64,000 bases of DNA from Hugenholtzia roseola DSM 9546 (GTDB taxonomy: Bacteria > Bacteroidota > Bacteroidia > Cytophagales > Bernardetiaceae). The position numbers and the translations under genes were made by a program. The stretch covers positions 1 to 64,000 of the forward strand of contig NZ_AUGI01000038.1 in the NCBI RefSeq assembly GCF_000422585.1, given 5' to 3'. Shown here in pieces: positions 1-8,234 of this stretch. Position 1 is the stretch's first letter. The number at the start of each line of letters is the position of its first letter. The notes under the pieces are model-generated. The model had not been told where the DNA came from. It saw only the letters and a list, made by a program, of their open reading frames with translations, and searched no databases.

Positions 1-262
1 ACGATTGTAAGCTATTGATATTCAGATGTTTAAAGACTCTTTCTAAGGTATCCACCGAAGGAATCCCATTGGCTAATTTTAATCCAAAATCTGCTCGCAA
101 AGCCGCTAAATTGTCTTGACCAAAATCAACGATTTCTACAAAATCATCATTATCCGCTAAAATCCCCAAAAGGACTAAAGCCAAAATGTCGTCCAACGCA
201 TGCAGGCAACGACCTTGCACACGAAAATCTGCTATTGTCTCGAAATAAGAACTAATTTCCAT
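1..262 (-). CDS. ISAs1-family transposase, N-terminal part (runs off the window)
   Basis: Reading leftward from an ATG at 260-262, the frame stays open to the edge (87 codons) and gives a protein beginning MEISSYFETIADFRVQGR. The pattern F-x(2)-I-x-D-x-R, then ALDDILALVLLGILAD, then a DTLERVF segment is the typical N-terminal region of ISAs1/H-repeat DDE transposases (DDE_Tnp_1-associated domain). The catalytic DDE core would lie outside the window, so intactness cannot be judged. The insertion sequence's outer end should lie just right of the start codon, possibly near 299-314, but no partner terminus is visible to confirm it. Family call is from motif recognition only. Confidence 0.8.
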   Translation of the reverse strand, partial: MEISSYFETIADFRVQGRCLHALDDILALVLLGILADNDDFVEIVDFGQDNLAALRADFGLKLANGIPSVDTLERVFKHLNINSLQS

Positions 263-570
263 ATCATCACGTAATTTTACACAAAGATAACGATTTTGGT
301 GCGGAAGCCCTATGCAAAAGGGCGCGTTTTTAAAAAAAATTAAATCTTTATGGGCTGCCAATCTGTGGAAAGTGCTACTTTTTTGCATCTAAAAAAGAGG
401 CTGCTTTTTTATGTTTTTCTATGTAATTTTTCACCATTTTCTTCTTTGGAAAAGAAAGGTTTGTATCTTTGCCCTAAGAATGAAATTGCAATAACCTTTA
501 TTTAGAATAAACTAAATTGGTACTGCCTTTCTTTCATTTTCATCTATTCACCTCAAACTGTTTTTATCTC
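263..570. other. Intergenic spacer with the outer end of the IS and a promoter
   Basis: No gene is seen. The left part should contain the terminus of the ISAs1-type element. The right part carries a TATCTTTG box at 464-471 for the downstream exported protein. No tRNA or other structured RNA is evident. Confidence 0.5.
445..471 (+). promoter_or_regulatory. Bacteroidota-type promoter upstream of the first DUF3857 gene
   Basis: TATCTTTG at 464-471 matches the -7 consensus TAnnTTTG. A TTTG at 445-448 may be the -33 element, although the 15-nt spacing is shorter than usual. It lies about 100 nt before the ATG at 571. Confidence 0.5.
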
Positions 571-2595
571 ATGCGCTTTTTGTACGTTTTTTGTTCTCTG
601 CTCTTATGGCTACCTATACAAGCACAAGAAACTGCCAAATTTGGCAAAGTTGCAAAGGAGGAGTTTGCCCTTAGCTCACCTGAAAATCCCGAAGCGGAAG
701 GAATTGTTTTATTTGATGTGGGCAAGACCTACGTCGAATATTCGAGTAGCAAAAATACCTTTGTGGTGCGGCAGGAGCGTCATAAACGCATCAAAATCAA
801 CACCACAGAGGCTTTGAGCTATGCCAACGTAACGGTAGATTTATACAACCCTAAGAGCAACGAAGGGAAAGAAATTGTTACAGGTTTGCGGGCTTCTACC
901 TACCATTTAGAAAATGGGAAAGTGGTAACGACTAAAATGGGCAAAGAAAATATCTTTGAAGAAGCCATCAACGACAACTGGACACGCAAAAAATTTACGC
1001 TCGAAAACGTAAAAGCAGGTGCCATCATAGAGTACGAATATACCCTTCAGTCTGATTTTCTCTACGAACTCCCCGCTTGGAACTTCCAAGACGAAATTCC
1101 GACACTTTTTAGCGAATGTATCGTTCATTTTCCAGAATACTATAATTATCAAATTCATTTTACAGGCTATGAGCAGCTTTTCAAAAGCGAGCGTAGCACG
1201 CAGAATAAGACCCTCAACCTGACGGGGATACAAAGACAAGCTACCGCAATAGGCGCGGGTGCTGCCTCTTCCGAACAGGTAAATTATTTGCAGGTAATAC
1301 AGCATTTGGCTGCCAAAAATATGCCTGCCTTTAAGATGGAACGCTTCATGACAACGGCTCGCGACTATATTACCCGCGTAGAATTTGAACTCTATTCGGT
1401 GCAATTTAATAATCAGCCTATGCGCCAAATGTCGACCTCATGGGAAAATATTGGCAATCGCTTATTCGACGAACCCCGTTTCGGCGAAGAATTGAATAGA
1501 AAAGGCGAGGTCAAGGAAATTGCGCTCCAAAAAATTGGTGAGGCAAAAGATAATAGAAGCAAAGTAGCCGCGCTGCTCGAAATCTTAGCTCCTATCAAGT
1601 GGAATGGTGAATACAAACTATTGGCTTCTAAAAATATCAAGCAAACTTTACAAAATAAAGAAGGAAATAGTGCAGATTTAAATCTGCTTTTGATTGCACT
1701 TTGTCGTGCCGTCGATATCAATGCCTATCCTGTCATTTTGAGTACGCGCTCACATGGGCGTTTGCGCGAACAAGCCCCTTCGCTTTCGAAGCTCAATCAC
1801 GTCATTGCACAAATAGAAATAGGCGAGGGCGAAACCATTTGGGTAGATGCCATCGACAAGACCCTGCCCTTGGGTCTGGTGTCGTATCCCTGCCTCAATA
1901 CGGTGGGTTATGTGCTAAAAGACCGCAAAAAGGTGGAAAAAGTGGACTTGCAGGCGGCGCGAAAAAATAAATTTACCGCCATGAGTACGCTCCAAATTAC
2001 TCCCGAAGGGCAGTTGAAGGCAGACCTTAGCTATTTGCTCACCGATTACAGTGCTTCTCAACAGCGTGAGGCTTTTGCCAAAAGCAAAGATGAAACCGAC
2101 TATATGGCGCAAATTTGGAAACCAGCGGAAAAAAATCTGACCCTCTCGAATTTTGAGATTTCGCAGGCAGCCGAGATAGAAAAACCCCTCCTGCTCAAAG
2201 TTACGGCTCTGCACAACGAACAAGTAGGGGGCGGCGATATGATTTATATTTCGCCTTTTATTGATAAAGTATTTGAAAAAAATCCTTTTGTTGCACCTGC
2301 CCGAAAATACCCCGTAGATTTTGCCTACCCAACACAAGAATCTTATGTCGTCAATTTGGAAATACCCAAAGGATATGCGGTAGAGGCTCTGCCTGAAAAT
2401 GAAAAAATTGCCTTACCTCAAAATTCGGCAGTATTTTCTTTCGTCGTTACGCCACAGGAAGGTAAAATCCAGATTGTTTGTAATTATCAAATCAATAAAA
2501 TACTTTTTCAAAGTGACGAATACGCACTCTTGCGCGACCTGATTGCCAAAGTGATAGCAAAACAGGAAGAAAAAATCATCTTGAAAAAAATATAA
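571..2595 (+). CDS. Exported DUF3857 / transglutaminase-like protein lacking the catalytic cysteine
   Basis: The start is ATG 571 because it opens directly with a signal peptide (MRFLYVFCSLLLWLPIQAQ); the frame extends upstream without one. The 674-residue product has an N-terminal DUF3857 beta-sandwich (about 30-260), a transglutaminase-like core (about 300-440) and a C-terminal DUF3858-like beta region. In the core the usual G-x-C-x-D motif reads GNSAD, with Ser367 where the nucleophilic Cys belongs; the His (H410, LNHV) and Asp (D426, WVDAID) of the triad are kept. It is therefore probably a non-catalytic or altered member. It is followed 100 bp later by a paralogue with an intact cysteine. 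Periplasmic or outer-membrane location is inferred; substrates are unknown. Confidence 0.85.
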   Translation: MRFLYVFCSLLLWLPIQAQETAKFGKVAKEEFALSSPENPEAEGIVLFDVGKTYVEYSSSKNTFVVRQERHKRIKINTTEALSYANVTVDLYNPKSNEGKEIVTGLRASTYHLENGKVVTTKMGKENIFEEAINDNWTRKKFTLENVKAGAIIEYEYTLQSDFLYELPAWNFQDEIPTLFSECIVHFPEYYNYQIHFTGYEQLFKSERSTQNKTLNLTGIQRQATAIGAGAASSEQVNYLQVIQHLAAKNMPAFKMERFMTTARDYITRVEFELYSVQFNNQPMRQMSTSWENIGNRLFDEPRFGEELNRKGEVKEIALQKIGEAKDNRSKVAALLEILAPIKWNGEYKLLASKNIKQTLQNKEGNSADLNLLLIALCRAVDINAYPVILSTRSHGRLREQAPSLSKLNHVIAQIEIGEGETIWVDAIDKTLPLGLVSYPCLNTVGYVLKDRKKVEKVDLQAARKNKFTAMSTLQITPEGQLKADLSYLLTDYSASQQREAFAKSKDETDYMAQIWKPAEKNLTLSNFEISQAAEIEKPLLLKVTALHNEQVGGGDMIYISPFIDKVFEKNPFVAPARKYPVDFAYPTQESYVVNLEIPKGYAVEALPENEKIALPQNSAVFSFVVTPQEGKIQIVCNYQINKILFQSDEYALLRDLIAKVIAKQEEKIILKKI

Positions 2596-2695
2596 AAAAC
2601 ATAGATAAGCTATTTTTAGGGCTAATTTTTTAATTAGCTCTAAAACTTTGCTCTGTTTTCTTTTCCTTTCTATACTTTAAGTTTTGATTCTCTTT

Positions 2696-4615
2696 ATGAA
2701 AAAAATAATACGCAATCTTTGTCTTCCCTTTCTGTTTTTGTTGCCTTTCGCCTCTTTTTCGCTTTGGGGTCAGAATCTTGGCGTTCAGCACCTTCCACAA
2801 GATTGGCAGAGCGGTTATGATGCCGTTGTGCGCCTTGATGAGGGCGAATTTGAGGTACTTTCGGCTCAATCGGCTTTGGCTCGCTCGCGTTTTATCTGCA
2901 CCATTTTCAATGCCGAAGGGGAGGAAAGATTTTCAGAAAGAGTGGAATTTTATGATAATAAATTTACTTTTATCAAAAAAATTGAAGGCAGCCTTTATGA
3001 TAAAAACGGAAAAAAGATAAAAGAATTAAAAAAATCAGACATCATAGACGAAAGCTATCGCGACGGCGTAACCCTCCATGCCGATACGCGCCTCAAACGC
3101 TACCGTCTTGCTGCCGCTACTTATCCTTATACGATTGTTTTTGAGGTAGAAAAAGAGGTTAAAAACTTATTACATAGTAGAAATTGGTATTTTCAATCTT
3201 CGCCGCGCTATCCTGTCGTGAAAGCTACTTATAGGCTCATTACGCCCGAAGATTTCCCGATTCGCTATCGTGAATATTCCCTTCAAACAGGTGCAAACAT
3301 CAAGACCGTTGAACAAAAAAAATACTACACTTGGGAAGCCAAACAGATAGCCGCCTTCGAACCAGAGCCTTTTTCGCCACATAGTCTGCTCCCACAGGTG
3401 CGCATTACCTTTCTCAAATTTGAAATAGAGGGCTATCAGGCAGATTTAAGCACTTGGCAGAACTTTGGAAAATGGCAGACCGAACTGCTCAAAGGGCGCA
3501 ATCAACTTCCTGAAAGCACCATAGAAAAGATAAAAAATTTAGTGCAAAAAGAAACTGATGAAAAAGAAAAAATCCGCCTCATTTACGAGTACATGCAATC
3601 GCGCACGCGCTATGTGAGTATCCAACTTGGCATTGGGGGGTGGCAGCCCTTTGCCGCCCATTTTGTAGATGAAAAAGGCTATGGCGACTGCAAAGCACTC
3701 ACCAATTACACACAAGCCCTTTTAAAAGCGGCAAATATAGAGGCTTATTATGCTTTAATAGAAAGCGGTGAAAATCCACGAAAATTAGAACAAGATTTTC
3801 CTAATAATACCTTCAATCACGTTATTCTTTGTGTGCCACTTTCTACCCAAAAAGACACCGTTTGGCTCGAATGTACAAGTCAGCAAGAGGCAATGGGCTA
3901 TTTGAGCGATTTTACCAGCAATAGACAAGCCCTACTTATCAAACCCGAAGGGGGCGAATTGGTACAAACCCCAAGCTATGGCTACGAAAAAAACAAGCAG
4001 CAGCGCAAATTAGAGGTCTTTTTGCAGGCTGATGGAAGTGCAAAAGTGAATTTGGAAAATCAATACCACTGCCTAAGCGAAGAGAATCGCGCCTTTTATA
4101 CACAAAAACCACAGGCAGAGCAGCAGGCTTGGCTTAGTAGGAATTGGCAGTTTCCTACCTTCGAAATCATAGCAGCAAAGATGTGGCGAAAGAAAAACGA
4201 TTTGCCAATTAGTTATGAAAGTGGTACGATACAGGTATTACATTTGGCAAGTAAGACAGGAAATCGCCTTTTTTTTCAACCTAATTTTATCTCTAAACAA
4301 GAATTTACCTTGCCTGCCACAGAAACGAGAAGTCAGCAGGTAAAAATCGAGAGCGGGAAGACCGAAACTGATAGCGTCTTGATTCACCTACCCGAAGGCT
4401 ACCAAATAGAAAACCTGCCCAAAGATTTTTCCTATGAAAACAAGATGGGAAAGTATGCTATTTCTTTTGAAAAAGGTGAAAATACGATTTTATATAAACG
4501 CAAGTTTATGTACTATGAAGGTACTTTTGACCCTGCCCACTATACCGATTTAAGCGAACTTTTTAGAAAAGCAAAGCAAATGGACGCAGCCCAAATTGTG
4601 CTTTTTAAGCCTTAA
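2696..4615 (+). CDS. Exported DUF3857 / transglutaminase-like protein (cysteine intact)
   Basis: ATG 2696 opens a signal peptide (MKKIIRNLCLPFLFLLPFA, then a cleavage region around LWGQ). The 639-residue product has DUF3857 at about 30-230, a transglutaminase core at about 265-400 and a C-terminal beta-rich domain. The core carries GYGDCKAL with Cys332, a candidate His375 (FNHVIL) and Glu392 (WLECTSQ) at the place usually held by Asp. It is the downstream partner of a paralogue in which the Cys is Ser, and the two probably form a transcription unit. Proteolysis or cross-linking of cell-envelope peptides is possible from the fold, but no substrate is known. Confidence 0.85.
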   Translation: MKKIIRNLCLPFLFLLPFASFSLWGQNLGVQHLPQDWQSGYDAVVRLDEGEFEVLSAQSALARSRFICTIFNAEGEERFSERVEFYDNKFTFIKKIEGSLYDKNGKKIKELKKSDIIDESYRDGVTLHADTRLKRYRLAAATYPYTIVFEVEKEVKNLLHSRNWYFQSSPRYPVVKATYRLITPEDFPIRYREYSLQTGANIKTVEQKKYYTWEAKQIAAFEPEPFSPHSLLPQVRITFLKFEIEGYQADLSTWQNFGKWQTELLKGRNQLPESTIEKIKNLVQKETDEKEKIRLIYEYMQSRTRYVSIQLGIGGWQPFAAHFVDEKGYGDCKALTNYTQALLKAANIEAYYALIESGENPRKLEQDFPNNTFNHVILCVPLSTQKDTVWLECTSQQEAMGYLSDFTSNRQALLIKPEGGELVQTPSYGYEKNKQQRKLEVFLQADGSAKVNLENQYHCLSEENRAFYTQKPQAEQQAWLSRNWQFPTFEIIAAKMWRKKNDLPISYESGTIQVLHLASKTGNRLFFQPNFISKQEFTLPATETRSQQVKIESGKTETDSVLIHLPEGYQIENLPKDFSYENKMGKYAISFEKGENTILYKRKFMYYEGTFDPAHYTDLSELFRKAKQMDAAQIVLFKP

Positions 4616-4644
4616 TTTATAGGGACGGGGCAATGTCTTGTCCC

Positions 4645-4815
4645 AGCAATGTTAAATTCTGCGAAAAACCTTGTTTTGTCAAATTAGAAACGAAATATAA
4701 TTTGGGCTGAAGCCTATTTTTGGGTTTGAAAATCCTTTTTTATTTCAATCTCACTTCGGACAAGGCAATGCCTTATCCCTACCTTCGAACTTAATTTTTA
4801 GAATTTAACATCACT
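4645..4815 (+). repeat. Repeat A, copy 1 (complete, 171 bp)
   Basis: Bounded by AGCAATGTTAAATTCT on the left and the inverted match AGAATTTAACATCACT on the right. The interior has the family landmarks: AATTTGGGCTGAAGCC, TTTTTTATTTCAATCTCAC, then a hairpin with arms ACAAGGCA/TGCCTTAT. No target duplication is obvious. Confidence 0.85.
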
Positions 4816-4920
4816 GTGCCTTGTCCCAAATTAGGTTGAAATGAAGTGTTTTTTATTTAAAAAAACTAAATATAAAAATCAAGAGCGAAAAACTAAGGAC
4901 AAAAAATTAAGAGCGAAAAA

Positions 4921-4952
4921 TTTGGATAAGTGGCTTCTTTTTCATACCTTTG
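4921..4952 (+). promoter_or_regulatory. Promoter for the OB-fold-like exported protein
   Basis: TTTG at 4921-4924, a 20-nt spacer and TACCTTTG at 4945-4952 fit the Bacteroidota -33/-7 pattern. The ATG at 5015 lies about 60 nt downstream. Confidence 0.6.
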
Positions 4953-5014
4953 AAAAAAGAAAGGTGATTGAAACGCAAAAATAATACATTAAAATAACAA
5001 ACAAGTTTTAGCCC

Positions 5015-5491
5015 ATGAAAGCCTATACAAAACACTACAAACGCCACCTGCTGCCTCTTGGGGAAAGAAAATCTACCTTTCCTTTCCTCGCCTACCTGCC
5101 TGCCTTGCGGCGGCTACCTTTCGGGGTCTTTTTTTGTTTTTGGCTACTGCTTTCGGGCTTCACTGCCTTTGTGCCTTTGGAGGAAGATGTGCCACACATT
5201 GAACTTTCCCAAGTACAAGATTATATAGGCAAAGAAGTTTGGATAGAAAATCTTTTTGTAGCACAGATAAGAGATACAGAAAAGGCAGTTTTTTTAAATA
5301 TTAACCGTTCTTACCCAAATCAGGAGTTTGCATTGGTAGTTTTTTCAGATTTTTGGGAGGCTTTCGAAGGGTCTGACTTAAAGCGTTTGGAGGGAAAGCG
5401 GATTCGCGTCTTTGGCAAAGTTTTAATTTACAAACAAAACAATCTTCAAGTTCATTTAAAAAATCCTACCCAGATAGAGGCTCTCGAATAG
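5015..5491 (+). CDS. Small exported protein with a probable OB-fold domain
   Basis: 158 residues. The first 50 residues hold a basic stretch followed by a hydrophobic segment (about 34-52, LPFGVFFCFWLLLSGFTAF), read as an uncleaved anchor or a long signal peptide. Residues 63-158 form an alternating beta pattern (IGKEVWIENLFVAQIRDTE, KAVFLNINRSYPNQ, GKRIRVFGKVLIYK, PTQIEALE). This resembles the small OB-fold domains that in Bacteroidota occur beside or inside secreted nucleases. No catalytic motif is visible. It sits 133 bp before the gltX start; its own promoter is at 4921-4952. Role unknown; nucleic-acid or ligand binding is an inference from the fold pattern. Confidence 0.65.
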   Translation: MKAYTKHYKRHLLPLGERKSTFPFLAYLPALRRLPFGVFFCFWLLLSGFTAFVPLEEDVPHIELSQVQDYIGKEVWIENLFVAQIRDTEKAVFLNINRSYPNQEFALVVFSDFWEAFEGSDLKRLEGKRIRVFGKVLIYKQNNLQVHLKNPTQIEALE

Positions 5492-5567
5492 CAAATCAAA
5501 TCAAATCACTAATCAAAAAAGAAAGAGAAGAAACGCAACTTCCTTTTTTATATTGTCGGAAAAATGC

Positions 5568-5575
5568 TACCTTTG
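5568..5575 (+). promoter_or_regulatory. -7 box upstream of gltX
   Basis: TACCTTTG matches TAnnTTTG and lies 50 nt before the chosen gltX ATG. That argues against the longer upstream frame, whose first codons precede this box. Confidence 0.55.
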
Positions 5576-5624
5576 CAGGTCTAATAAAAAGCTATCTCCA
5601 CTAAAATATTCGCAACAAACGCGC

Positions 5625-7151
5625 ATGAGCCGAAAAGTACGAGTTCGTTTTGCACCCAGCCCTACGGGAGCTTTGCATATTGGCGGTGTCCGCACTGCAC
5701 TTTTTAACTATCTCTTTGCCCAGCAGCACAAGGGCGATTTTATCATTCGCATAGAAGATACCGACCAAACGCGCTTTGTAGCAGGCGCAGAGCAATACAT
5801 CATGGACGCATTGGCATGGTGTGGCATCAATCCTGTCGAAAGCCCTATGCAGGGGGGAGCTTTTGCACCCTATCGCCAATCGGAGCGCAAAGCCATGTAC
5901 GCACAGTACGCCCTACAACTTGTAGAATCGGGACACGCTTACTACGCCTTCGATACCGCCAACGAACTGGAAGCCATGCGCCTACGCCTCAAAAGTGCAG
6001 GGGTAGCCTCGCCGCAGTACAATAGCATTACGCGCATGCAGATGAAAAATTCAATCACGCTGCCTGCCGACGAAGTAAAACGCCGTTTGGAACAAGGCGA
6101 AGACTATGTCATCAGAATCAAGATGCCACGCAGAGAAGAAGTGCGCTTCAAGGATATGATTCGCGATTGGGTTTCGGTTAGTACCGACACTTTGGACGAC
6201 AAAGTGCTACTAAAATCAGACGGCATGCCGACCTACCACTTGGCAAATATCGTAGATGATTATTTGATGCAAATTACACACGTCATTCGCGGCGAAGAAT
6301 GGCTGCCCTCTGCCCCTACTCACGTCTTGCTTTACCGCTTTTTGGGTTGGGAAAAGGAAATGCCCGAATTTGCGCACCTGCCTCTGATTCTCAAACCCGA
6401 TGGCAATGGCAAATTGAGCAAGCGCGACGGCGCAGCCTTCAATATGCCTGTTTTTCCTTTGGATTGGAAAGGGGAAAGCGAATTTTTTGCAGGGTTTAAA
6501 GAATGGGGCTTTTTGCCCGAAGCGGTGGTCAATTTCTTAGCCCTTTTGGGTTGGAATAGTGGTACGAATCAAGAAATTTACTCGATGGCAGAGCTTATCG
6601 AGCATTTTGATATTGGCAAGGTAAATAAAGCAGGGGCGCGTTTCGACTTCGAAAAGGCAAAATGGTTTAATCAGCAGTACCTACGCCATAAACCCGATTC
6701 CGAAATTGCCGCCTTCCTACAAAGCAAACTCGCACAGGTAGGCAAAGAAGCCTCGCTTGCTACCCTCGAACCGATTGCAGCCCTACTGAAAGAGCGTGCT
6801 GTCTTTATGAACGACTTTTGGGAAGATGGGCAGTTTTTCTTCTTTGCACCCGAAGGCTACGACCCTGATTTGGTTGCCAAAAAATGGAACGCAGACGCTC
6901 AAAAAGGCTTGGAAACTTTCTTATCTGCCCTCAAAACGGAAGCGGTAGAGTGGAAAGCCGAACCGCTCAAAGCCTTTTTACAGGAAAAACTCAAAGCAGC
7001 CAATATTGGCTTAGGAAAGGTCATGTTGCCCTTGCGCCTTGCCCTAACAGGCTTAGGAGCAGGACCCGACCTGATGCAGGTACTCGAAATTTTGGGCAAA
7101 GAGGAAGCCTGCCAACGCTTGGAAAAGGCGTTGGAAAAACTTGCCGTTTAG
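5625..7151 (+). CDS. gltX: Glutamyl-tRNA synthetase
   Basis: Class I aminoacyl-tRNA synthetase charging tRNA-Glu in the cytoplasm. The start at ATG 5625 places the catalytic entry motif RFAPSPTGALHIGG at residues 8-21 (HIGH-type signature HIGG), as normal for the family. The KMSKS-type loop reads KLSKRDG near residue 270. The 508-residue length is normal, with a C-terminal helical anticodon-binding domain. GltX in Bacteroidota may be discriminating or not; this cannot be judged here because gatCAB is not in the window. The frame is open upstream to 5553, but that segment lacks an ATG and overlaps a -7 box. Confidence 0.97.
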   Translation: MSRKVRVRFAPSPTGALHIGGVRTALFNYLFAQQHKGDFIIRIEDTDQTRFVAGAEQYIMDALAWCGINPVESPMQGGAFAPYRQSERKAMYAQYALQLVESGHAYYAFDTANELEAMRLRLKSAGVASPQYNSITRMQMKNSITLPADEVKRRLEQGEDYVIRIKMPRREEVRFKDMIRDWVSVSTDTLDDKVLLKSDGMPTYHLANIVDDYLMQITHVIRGEEWLPSAPTHVLLYRFLGWEKEMPEFAHLPLILKPDGNGKLSKRDGAAFNMPVFPLDWKGESEFFAGFKEWGFLPEAVVNFLALLGWNSGTNQEIYSMAELIEHFDIGKVNKAGARFDFEKAKWFNQQYLRHKPDSEIAAFLQSKLAQVGKEASLATLEPIAALLKERAVFMNDFWEDGQFFFFAPEGYDPDLVAKKWNADAQKGLETFLSALKTEAVEWKAEPLKAFLQEKLKAANIGLGKVMLPLRLALTGLGAGPDLMQVLEILGKEEACQRLEKALEKLAV

Positions 7152-7480
7152 CTCTAAAAGGTACGCCACACAGCATTAAGTTTTGTCAAGATAGTTCCAA
7201 AAATGGTTCTATTTTGAAAAATTGCTTTATTGCAATCAAATTCAGGACAAGGCATTGCCTTGTCCCTACAAAGTTGTAACAACCCCAATGCCAAAGTATT
7301 TTTATTTTTTAGTACAAAGATAAAACTACTTTATGCTGATTATATAATCCTAACTTCTGTAAAGCTAACGACCATTCAAAAAACATTCTAAAAATTGTAT
7401 CTTTACAAAAAGCGAAAATATTTTTGCATGCTACCGCAAAATCATTTATATTTGCGCTTCAACCTCAATTCAAAAAAAAT
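7152..7480. other. Intergenic spacer with a decayed repeat A and a promoter
   Basis: No gene. At about 7171-7280 there is a weathered repeat-A copy: an AGCATTAAGTTTTGTCAA start, the hairpin arms ACAAGGCA/TGCCTTGT at 7245-7265, then GTTGTAACAAC, which is the end motif of repeat B. A promoter follows at 7423-7454. Confidence 0.6.
7423..7454 (+). promoter_or_regulatory. Promoter for the 213-residue hypothetical protein
   Basis: TTTG at 7423-7426, a 20-nt spacer and TATATTTG at 7447-7454. The implied transcript start lies after the first possible in-frame start at 7424, so translation should begin at ATG 7481. Confidence 0.65.
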
Positions 7481-8119
7481 ATGCTAAGTACAAGAGCCAC
7501 TAAATTCTTAGCTGCCCAAGAGCGTGCAGCATTCATTTCAGACGAAAAACGCATTCGTGCGCTATTCGAAAAACACAATGTCCCCTTTTCTCAAGCCCTT
7601 TTAGATTTTCATCTCAACTTTGCAGGCTACACCGAAACGTATATGTTTGATACTTTCGTGTATGGCTTGGCACATGAAGCTCCTAAATTCGCGCCTAAGG
7701 CAGATTTGAGCATCTTACCTGAACACACGCCTACGCGTCAGCCGCTTTTAGTGAGTTGCATGGACTGCCACCCTGCTTATGGCAGACATTTAGACGCTGA
7801 AGGTGTTTATTACGAAGATGGAATTGCTGTGGCAGCCAACTTTGCTATCAAAGTAGAGCGTGATGCCTTTATCAAAGAAATTTCTTATCGCGGCGAAACT
7901 TATATCGAGTGGAAGCGCGTAACCAACAAATTTGAAGATGACGGCGATTTGATTGACCGTATCCAAAAACGCTTCAAAAAATACTTCCAAAAAGACCTTT
8001 CTGACAAATTCACAGAGGTTTATTATGCAGAGGACGTATTAGTAAAAATTCACAACAACGACGTGAAAGCTTGGGGCATCAAAGGTTCTTCGATGTTCGC
8101 TTTCCAAGAGTTGGCATAA
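7481..8119 (+). CDS. Hypothetical cytoplasmic protein
   Basis: Not confidently recognised. The 213-residue product has no signal peptide or membrane segment. The N-terminal part (RIRALFEKHNVPFSQALLDF followed by a G-Y-T-E-T segment) is weakly reminiscent of SMI1/KNR4 (SUKH) proteins, in which a helix precedes an F-x-G patch, but the match is too weak to assign. Two cysteines sit in an S-C-M-D-C-H motif near residue 101 and could bind metal. The C-terminal third is charged and mixed alpha/beta. ATG 7481 was chosen because the promoter at 7423-7454 overlaps the longer frame. A strong terminator follows at 8153-8187, so the gene is monocistronic. Confidence 0.75.
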   Translation: MLSTRATKFLAAQERAAFISDEKRIRALFEKHNVPFSQALLDFHLNFAGYTETYMFDTFVYGLAHEAPKFAPKADLSILPEHTPTRQPLLVSCMDCHPAYGRHLDAEGVYYEDGIAVAANFAIKVERDAFIKEISYRGETYIEWKRVTNKFEDDGDLIDRIQKRFKKYFQKDLSDKFTEVYYAEDVLVKIHNNDVKAWGIKGSSMFAFQELA

Positions 8120-8152
8120 CCCCTTTTTGGTTTTTAGCTTTACAAAAAAATA

Positions 8153-8187
8153 AAAAACCTTGCTGTTTGTGCAGCAAGGTTTTTTTG
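8153..8187 (+). terminator. Rho-independent terminator, probably bidirectional
   Basis: Stem CCTTGCTG / CAGCAAGG with a short loop, preceded by an A-run and followed by seven T. It lies between the end of the plus-strand gene (8119) and the end of the minus-strand PNGase-like gene (8235), so it can serve both. Confidence 0.85.
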
Positions 8188-8234
8188 TGGGAAAATTTGT
8201 TTTTTTGTTTTTTTTAACTTGTAACCTACTCCCC

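Larger units (their letters stand above)
4616..5014. other. Intergenic spacer filled by a repeat-A element
   Basis: No gene. It contains a hairpin-like GGGAC/GTCCC pair at 4621-4643, a complete repeat A at 4645-4815, AT-rich direct stutters (AAAAACTAAGGACAAAAAATT type) around 4880-4920, and a promoter at 4921-4952. Confidence 0.7.
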
